From assembly GCA_041567315.1 (NCBI GenBank), contig JBFGCA010000063.1, positions 1 through 27,545 on the forward strand: 27,545 nucleotides of DNA, given 5' to 3'. The DNA comes from JBFGCA01 sp041567315 (GTDB lineage: Bacteria; Acidobacteriota; Thermoanaerobaculia; Multivoradales; JAHEKO01). Of this stretch, positions 22,130 through 27,545 are shown one piece after another (the first letter of the stretch is position 1; every line of letters begins with the position of its first letter). The position numbers and the translations under genes are program-made. Under the pieces are notes generated by a model. It was given only the letters and a program-made list of their open reading frames with translations, was not told where the DNA came from and ran no database searches.

Positions 22130-23497
22130 GTGTCGAACGGTTGGCGACTGGATCTTCGGAGGGCAGGAGCCCGCGCGATCGCCCTGGTTCCCCTGCTGGC
22201 CTGGGCCGCGACGGTGGGTAGCCAGCCGGGCGTGGCGCAGGCGCAGGATGTTCAGCGCTTGCTGCCGTGGCTCGAGCTGCCGTCTGCCTGGGTACGGACG
22301 GTCCAGGAGGGCGTCGTGGCGGTCGTTCCCGACGATCTGCCGCCGGGGGCCTCGCTGCTCCTCCTGGTCGAGCCGCCGTCCATCCCCGAGGCGGCGCTGG
22401 CGGCCGACTACCTGGCGGCGCTGGCCGACCTGGGGCCATGGACTCCGATCGGCGAGCCGGTGGAGGCCGAGCTGCCCAGCGGCTGGGCCTTCCGGCAGGG
22501 TGTCGGCGTGGCCGAGCTCGACGGCGTCCGCTACACGGCCCTCACCGCGGTCGCGCGTCACGGTGGCAGGCGGGTGCGCTTCTGGGTGCTGGCCGACAGC
22601 GACGACACCTTCAATCGGTACCAGACCGACATCGGCAACGCGATCGGAAGCGTCCAGGGCCTGACCCTGGCGCCTGAGCCGGCCCCGGGCACGGCGGCCG
22701 CGGCGCCGGCCGCCGCCGGCGCATCCCGGCTCCCCGCCGGCTTCGGAGCGGGCGTCTCCGGCGTCTACGTCGGCGTCGAGCGCGGCCTCGGCGCCGGCGC
22801 CGGAGCGGGCGGCCAGGAGCTGAGCCTCGATCTGTCGACCAACGAGCCGGACGTCCGGGCCTCGCCCGGGGCGCCCCAGACGCAGCTCACGATCTCCGAC
22901 TACGAGGAGGTCGACGTCTTCTTCCCGGACGGCACCTACCGGCGGCGGCTGCCGATCCGGGGCCTGGGGTCGGACCTGGGCTGGGAGCGTGCCCAGCAGT
23001 CGGCGTTGTGGGGACGCTGGTCGCGGCAGGGCAACCAGGTCATCGCCCAGCGCGGCTCGTACAGCGCCGTCTACACGGTGCAGGGCGACGACCTGGTGTC
23101 GGATCGGGGCCGGCTGTGGAGAAAGCTGCCGCCGCCGTCGCAGGCGCGGCTCGACGGTTCGTTCGCCCGCGAGGACTATCGCGATGCCACGGCGCCGCGG
23201 CTCGTGCTCCATCCCGACGGCCGCTACGAGGACCGCGGCGGCTTCCTGCGCATGGTCGGCTCGGTCTGGCACCTGGTGGTGCCGGACGGCGACGCCCGGC
23301 TCGCCAGTTGGAGCCAGGCCGAGGTCGACCGGGCGATGGCGGCGGGCGGCGGGACCTACACCTTCGACGCCTTCACGCTGACCCTGAGCGACGGCGACGG
23401 CCGGGTCTGGCGGATCAACGCCTACCTGCCGCCCGGGGAGACCCTGCCGCGGCCCCGGCGGCTGGTGATCAACGGCCGCCCGCTGGTCCGTGACTGA
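22130..23497 (+). CDS. Exported protein of unknown function, first gene of metzincin module
   Basis: 455 residues from GTG 22130, chosen because AGGAGGG lies 7 nt upstream and the N-terminus then forms a signal peptide (RLDLRRAGARAIALVPLLAW ... AQAQ). The mature protein has an N-terminal alpha/beta region (about 38-170), an Ala/Pro-rich linker (about 175-200), then a beta-rich C-terminal half with two similar-looking blocks, YEEVDVFFPDGTYRRRLP (about 255) and LVLHPDGRYEDRGGF (about 362). Each is followed by a strand and a Trp, and the whole ends in GTYTFDAFTLTLSDGDGRVW. This resembles the repeated beta-sandwich of some secreted unknown families, but I could not name it. The protease follows 15 nt after its stop. 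Confidence 0.78.
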   Translation: MSNGWRLDLRRAGARAIALVPLLAWAATVGSQPGVAQAQDVQRLLPWLELPSAWVRTVQEGVVAVVPDDLPPGASLLLLVEPPSIPEAALAADYLAALADLGPWTPIGEPVEAELPSGWAFRQGVGVAELDGVRYTALTAVARHGGRRVRFWVLADSDDTFNRYQTDIGNAIGSVQGLTLAPEPAPGTAAAAPAAAGASRLPAGFGAGVSGVYVGVERGLGAGAGAGGQELSLDLSTNEPDVRASPGAPQTQLTISDYEEVDVFFPDGTYRRRLPIRGLGSDLGWERAQQSALWGRWSRQGNQVIAQRGSYSAVYTVQGDDLVSDRGRLWRKLPPPSQARLDGSFAREDYRDATAPRLVLHPDGRYEDRGGFLRMVGSVWHLVVPDGDARLASWSQAEVDRAMAAGGGTYTFDAFTLTLSDGDGRVWRINAYLPPGETLPRPRRLVINGRPLVRD

Positions 23498-23512
23498 GAG
23501 GGAGAATTCCCG

Positions 23513-25909
23513 GTGCCCAATCGTCCGTCGCTTCTCGCACTGGCCTGCGTCGTCTGCGTAGCGCCGCCTGCGGCTCCGCAGGCCACCGACTGGAGACTGT
23601 GGGACTCCGTCGACCGTATCTCGGGCCAGGCGACCACGGAATGTTTTGCCGACCGCCGTCGCGACGACGGTTTCGACCGGGAGGTCGCCGAGTCACGCGA
23701 GACGGCCACTCTCCGATTCGAGCTCGAGCGGCAGCCGCCCCGCGGGGTCTACACGGGATCCACCCATTGGCAGGCAGTGCGAGTCCAGGTCAGCGGCGAA
23801 AGGTCTTCCTCGCGGAGCTCGTCGTCGACCACCTCGCGACAGAGCTACTCCGAAACGGGCAGCTTCTCGCAGGAGCTCCGCGATTTCGAGAACTCGGTGC
23901 GACTGACACTCCACTGGGATTCCGGCCGCTGGCAGCTCCTGCTGCCGGAACAGCTCGAGGAGCCGTTCGAGCTCGATGTCGAGTGGAGTCAGTGGAGCAC
24001 CGCGCACAGCGAGAGCGGATCGGACACCACGACCAGCTCGAGCTTCTGCAACGTCGTGTTCGATGGCATTGCGCCGAGTCGGATCGGGACGCTGACCACG
24101 GATCACGAGCACATGAATCACGAGGAGGACGGGAGCGGCAGCAGCGGCAAGCGAGGCCGCGCCACGCTTCAGCCTGGGCCGAGCGACGTCGAGCTCTCGG
24201 TCACGATCGACGGCTACGACGACTGGCGTCCGCTCGGCTCGATCGACAATCCCGCTGCAGCCGGCAATCACCTGGTCGCCAGGGCGGTGCTGAGGCCGAA
24301 GATCGGGAGGGAGTCGGCCGCTCCTCCGGAGGTCGAAAAGCTCGTGTTCGAGTTGATCGGGACCTCCAGCGAGCCCGGCGTGACGATGAACTGGCCGCTC
24401 GGGGCGAGCGACGAGGAACCCGATCTACGCCTGGCAATCGAGCCCTCGAGTCCGGGCCCGGTCGGCGAGAGGGGCCAGAGCCTCGAGGTGCCCGATCCGC
24501 CGGCCGGCGCCGGCGGTTGGCCGTGGGCGGCGGCCCGGATCGAGTCGTTCGACTTCGGCGGCACCAGCGAGCTGCGCGTCGTGGCGGTCCTCGAGGACGG
24601 CCGCCTGATCGACGGCCGGCTCGAAGGCGGGGCCGCAGCCTCCGGCGAGATCCTGATCCCCAAGCGGCGTCCTGGCACCTGGATCGCCGATGCCTGGCGT
24701 GCCGCGAAGCAGGTCGGGCAGCTCGCGGACAACGACGACTCGGAGGACGAGCCGGCCGGTGACGGCGACCAGGGCGACGGCTTCACGCTCTACGAGGAGT
24801 ACCGCGGCTTCGCCATGCGACGCAGCGGCGAGAAGCGCGTCGAGGGAGACCCGAAACGAAAGGACTTCTTCATTCTCAACCTCATCGGCGCCGACGCCTG
24901 GCCGGGCATCCAGATGTTCGAGGACGCCACGCGACTGCGGGTCCATCGGCTCCTCGATCCGAGCGAGATGTCGGTAGAGCTGCGGGTCATGAACGGCAAT
25001 CACCGCGACTCGGCGCACCTCGTCGACCAGCACGGTGTGGTCGTGAGAACGCTAACGCGGGAGAAGATGGGTCACCGGGGAGCGGAGGCGTTCGTCCTGG
25101 CGAGCGGCCACTTCGCCGCGAAACCGGCTACCGTCGAGCACGTCGGCATGCCCTCTCGCAACGACCCGGACTCGGATGCAGCGAAGCCCTGGAATCTGGC
25201 CGCAGCCGATCTGGTGACTGCATTCGACATGACCCTGGTCCACGAGCTCCTGCACACGATCGGGGTCGATCATCATGGCCAGGGCGACTACAGTCTGCGG
25301 TTCCGCTATCTGCCGGCCGTCTATTGGGCCAACGCGTCCAAGGGGCAGATGTACGTCGTCGCTTCTCCGCTGTGGCGGCCGGTGGAGATCCGCGAGGAGG
25401 CGACGGGAGCCAACTGGGCCGACCGAATCGGTCCGGCGTTCGAGGCGATCTTCGACAACATCGTGCGCGCGCACGTCGCCGAGGCGAACCTGCCTCCGGG
25501 AACCCGCTTCGCGGATCTCGACCAGCAGACCAAGAACGATCTCGTCTACCTTCTCCCCGAGTTTCACTGGCAAATCGGCGTCGAGAACGGCCAGCACTCC
25601 GGGAACGAGCAGTGCCCGATGCGATACGGCTTCGCTCAGGCCTATCCGGCGCATAGGCCGCGCCAGGGCCCGGCGGTCCCCCAATCCAGCGCGCCGCACG
25701 AGATCTACTACCTCGTGCCGCCGGGGAGCGAGGACATCGGCATCGAGATCTGCACGGCGCGCGGCGGAACGGGAGTCAATTCGCCCAACCGGGCGCCGCA
25801 GTCGCGCTACGGTGACGCGGCCGAGAACTTCGGAAACTGCGCCGCGCAGATCTGCGTGAACGACGCCGTGCCGCCACACGACATGGGCGTCGAGCGAGCC
25901 AAGAGGTGA
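23513..25909 (+). CDS. Secreted metzincin-type zinc metalloprotease
   Basis: 798 residues from GTG 23513 with GGGAGAA upstream. A signal peptide (MPNRPSLLALACVVCV ... PQA) is followed by a long beta-rich N-terminal region with a Ser-rich patch near 94-112, then the protease part. The zinc site is HELLHTIGVDHH: H577, E578, H581, G584, H587, with an extra H588. A Met-turn candidate, CPMRYG (M703), lies about 115 residues later, typical of metzincins of the pappalysin/ulilysin type rather than of short-spaced astacins. Several cysteines near the end (EQCPM, IEICTARG, FGNCAAQICV) suggest disulfides outside the cell. Translationally close to both neighbours (15 nt before; the next start overlaps or lies 5 nt after). 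Substrate unknown; no propeptide cysteine switch was identified. Confidence 0.82.
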   Translation: MPNRPSLLALACVVCVAPPAAPQATDWRLWDSVDRISGQATTECFADRRRDDGFDREVAESRETATLRFELERQPPRGVYTGSTHWQAVRVQVSGERSSSRSSSSTTSRQSYSETGSFSQELRDFENSVRLTLHWDSGRWQLLLPEQLEEPFELDVEWSQWSTAHSESGSDTTTSSSFCNVVFDGIAPSRIGTLTTDHEHMNHEEDGSGSSGKRGRATLQPGPSDVELSVTIDGYDDWRPLGSIDNPAAAGNHLVARAVLRPKIGRESAAPPEVEKLVFELIGTSSEPGVTMNWPLGASDEEPDLRLAIEPSSPGPVGERGQSLEVPDPPAGAGGWPWAAARIESFDFGGTSELRVVAVLEDGRLIDGRLEGGAAASGEILIPKRRPGTWIADAWRAAKQVGQLADNDDSEDEPAGDGDQGDGFTLYEEYRGFAMRRSGEKRVEGDPKRKDFFILNLIGADAWPGIQMFEDATRLRVHRLLDPSEMSVELRVMNGNHRDSAHLVDQHGVVVRTLTREKMGHRGAEAFVLASGHFAAKPATVEHVGMPSRNDPDSDAAKPWNLAAADLVTAFDMTLVHELLHTIGVDHHGQGDYSLRFRYLPAVYWANASKGQMYVVASPLWRPVEIREEATGANWADRIGPAFEAIFDNIVRAHVAEANLPPGTRFADLDQQTKNDLVYLLPEFHWQIGVENGQHSGNEQCPMRYGFAQAYPAHRPRQGPAVPQSSAPHEIYYLVPPGSEDIGIEICTARGGTGVNSPNRAPQSRYGDAAENFGNCAAQICVNDAVPPHDMGVERAKR

Positions 25910-25914
25910 CACGA

Positions 25915-27462
25915 GTGACGGCAGAGAGCAATCCGAAGACCTCGAGAAGACTCCTGATGGCCCGCCGCGTGGCCGCCCTTGCACTCGCGGGGACCTGGAC
26001 CTGGCCGCTCCTCGCGCAGCCCGCATCGCCAATCCTCGGAATCTCCGTGCGGGGCGTATCGGACGGCGTCGTCGAGAACGGAGAGCCGCTGCGCATCGCC
26101 GTGCAGCTTCGCGCCGGCGATCGGCAAGCAGAGCAGGTCGTTGTCTCGCCGGCAACGGGCACCTGGGCCGACGCGATCACGGTCGAGCTCTTCGACGCGC
26201 AGGGTCGCGCGACCGGCGTCCGCGCCCGATCGATCGGAGTCCCCGACCGGCCCGGCGCGACGGTGGGCGGGACGCTCGCGGCCGGCGGCCTGTGGCGCCT
26301 GGAGCCCGAGGCGACTCGGACTCTGGCGCCGGGACCGTACTTGCTGCGCGCGACGCTCACCGTGGCGGCCGCGGCACCCGGCACCGGCGGCTGGACCGGC
26401 GAGGCCTCGTCGCAATCTGTCGAGCTCCGACTGGTGGCGCCGAGCGAGGACCCCGAGCGGCGAGGGCAGCGCGCTCTGGCGCTGGCTCACGATGCGCTCC
26501 TCGACGACCGGCCGCAAGAAGCCGCGGCGATCGTCGATGAGCTCCTCGCCGATCAACCGGACAACCTGCGCGCCTGGCTGGTGCGTGCGGCGGTCAGCGA
26601 GCGTGCGGGCAACGTCGCCGGCGCGCTGCTTGCCGTAGGCCGGGCCCAGACCATCTACCGAGAGTCGAAGCCGGCCGAGCCGCACGCCGAGCTCGAGGCC
26701 ATCCAGTCGCGCCTGATCCTGGCGCTGGAGACCGGGGACCCGAGGACGATCGCGGCGGCGTCGGATGCTCGGTGGACATGGCCTCCCAGGGACCTGCTCC
26801 CGCGCTCCGGGATGGAGGGCATGCCGGTGTCCGGGTCTGCGGTCACGGCCGCTCAGATGGCTGAGCAGCCGGCCCCGCCTGCTGCCGACCCCCCGTCGGC
26901 CGCGGCGGCGATTGCGGTCGGCGCGCCCGAGCCGCCGGCTCCCCGGGCCGGTGCGCCCGCAGTCAGCAAGCCAACCGTCGTCGGGCTCGGAGAGCCGAGC
27001 GAGCGGGAGATCCTGGAGGACCCGCGAGGCCAGTGGGCCACCCGCGCCACGGCCAGCAGCGAGTACGGTCGCGAGCGCTACAACGCCGCCCAGGCGACCG
27101 GCCCGCCGAACGTTCCGGGCTACTCCGACCATCCGAGCGCCTGGTGCCCGAGCGGTGCGGCGGGCGGCCCGGAGTGGCTCGAGGTCGGCTTCGGGCGCGC
27201 GGTGCGCGCCACCGAGCTCAGGGTGCGTCAGACGCTGACCCCGGGCAGCCTGGTCAAGGTCGAGCTCGTCGACCCGGACGGCGGCTCGCGGGTGCTCTGG
27301 GAGGGCACCGATCCCCACCTCTACCCCGGCAACGAGGTCGCCTGGTTCGTGCTCCGGTTCCCGCCGCCGCCGGCCCCGGTCGACCGCGTCAGGCTAAGCT
27401 TCGACATCGGGCGCCGGCCCGGCTGGAAACAGATCGACGCCGTCCAGCTCGTCGGCGACTAG
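25915..27462 (+). CDS. Exported protein with TPR-like segment and C-terminal pappalysin-type SD-scarf (discoidin-like) domain
   Basis: 515 residues from GTG 25915, which has GAGGTGA 5 nt before it; GTG 25906, overlapping the protease stop as GTGA, is the alternative. Order: a basic N-region and signal peptide ending about LLAQ-P, a beta-rich domain (about 40-170), a helical tetratricopeptide-like stretch (about 182-250, with RALALAHDALLDDRPQEAA), a Pro/Ala-rich linker (about 300-360), and a C-terminal beta-sandwich from residue 374. The latter has WATRATASSEYG, AAQATGPPNVP, EWLEVGFGRAV and a final QIDAVQLVG, typical of the scarf domain attached to pappalysins and some bacterial surface proteins. 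Here it is on a separate chain, just after a metzincin lacking one. Probably a binding partner or substrate-docking protein (inference). Confidence 0.8.
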   Translation: MTAESNPKTSRRLLMARRVAALALAGTWTWPLLAQPASPILGISVRGVSDGVVENGEPLRIAVQLRAGDRQAEQVVVSPATGTWADAITVELFDAQGRATGVRARSIGVPDRPGATVGGTLAAGGLWRLEPEATRTLAPGPYLLRATLTVAAAAPGTGGWTGEASSQSVELRLVAPSEDPERRGQRALALAHDALLDDRPQEAAAIVDELLADQPDNLRAWLVRAAVSERAGNVAGALLAVGRAQTIYRESKPAEPHAELEAIQSRLILALETGDPRTIAAASDARWTWPPRDLLPRSGMEGMPVSGSAVTAAQMAEQPAPPAADPPSAAAAIAVGAPEPPAPRAGAPAVSKPTVVGLGEPSEREILEDPRGQWATRATASSEYGRERYNAAQATGPPNVPGYSDHPSAWCPSGAAGGPEWLEVGFGRAVRATELRVRQTLTPGSLVKVELVDPDGGSRVLWEGTDPHLYPGNEVAWFVLRFPPPPAPVDRVRLSFDIGRRPGWKQIDAVQLVGD

Positions 27463-27545
27463 TGGACCGTAACGGATGAAATCGTAGTGGATGATCGAGT
27501 CCTCGGTTTCGAGGTCAAGGCGCGGCGACGCAGGCATAGCGGGAC
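27459..27545. repeat. Possible start of an intergenic foldback repeat, cut by window edge
   Basis: Begins at CTAG, which contains the stop codon of the preceding gene. The heptamer TAGTGGA occurs twice, 25 bp apart (27460, 27485), and CCTCG-GTTT-CGAGG (27501-27514) forms a hairpin. No reading frame of note and no Shine-Dalgarno. The base composition is less GC-rich than the flanking genes. Repeat status is a guess because the other end is outside the window. Confidence 0.3.

Noticed and set aside
20219..23272. A 1017-codon minus-strand frame across three genes
   Set aside because: It runs through the pirin, amidohydrolase and exported-protein genes in non-coding frames and has no recognisable domain.
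1..27545. CRISPR arrays, tRNA/rRNA genes, complete insertion sequences, prophage genes
   Set aside because: I looked for regular repeats, cloverleaf-like short AT-neutral stretches, transposase and integrase motifs and found none; a tRNAscan or Infernal run would be needed to exclude small RNAs fully.

Overview
The window is a high-GC (roughly 70% by eye) stretch of a Gram-negative bacterial chromosome. Outer-membrane proteins (a FadL-type channel and an alginate-export-type porin), a lipoprotein, a sigma-54 activator and an ECF sigma factor all point to a diderm. The mix of a secreted subtilase, a pappalysin-like metzincin, many GTG/TTG starts and a short nap operon would suit an Acidobacteriota (Thermoanaerobaculia-like) or another high-GC environmental lineage, but no rRNA or universal marker is present and this assignment is only a guess.

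Layout. 1-759 (-): N-terminal two thirds of a secreted subtilase cut by the window edge, divergent from 1101-2489 (+), a sigma-54 AAA+ activator with a degenerate receiver domain. 2515-8526 (-): a co-directional run that reads, in transcription order, PIN-toxin relic, lipoprotein, seven-helix membrane protein, betaine-homocysteine-methyltransferase-like enzyme, MITE-like foldback element, covalent-FAD N-methyl-amino-acid oxidase, MFS transporter and CBS-pair protein. The last four genes look like a module for uptake and demethylation of a small methylated amine, with the repeat inserted in its middle. 8873-11482: a 61-residue membrane peptide (-) divergent from an ECF sigma factor, a one-helix putative anti-sigma protein and a large membrane-anchored unknown (all overlapping, +).

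11514-19523 is a respiratory block. On the minus strand lie a Crp/Fnr regulator, a CopD-like four-helix protein and a FadL-like channel. Two FNR-type palindromes, 22 bp apart, sit between the regulator and the copD-like gene. Divergently on the plus strand lie a porin and napD-napA-napB, a minimal periplasmic nitrate reductase set without napC, napG, napH or napF. The regulator carries FNR-like recognition residues (E209, R213) and three of the four expected cluster cysteines. It is the obvious candidate to switch this block on at low oxygen.

19620-21987 holds a pirin and a secreted M20D amidohydrolase, convergent. 22130-27462 (+) is a three-gene secreted module behind a good sigma-70 promoter: an unknown exported protein, a large metzincin protease, and a protein ending in a pappalysin-type SD-scarf/discoidin-like domain. 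The final 84 bases start at CTAG and look like the beginning of another intergenic repeat. No tRNA, rRNA, CRISPR array or complete insertion sequence was seen.
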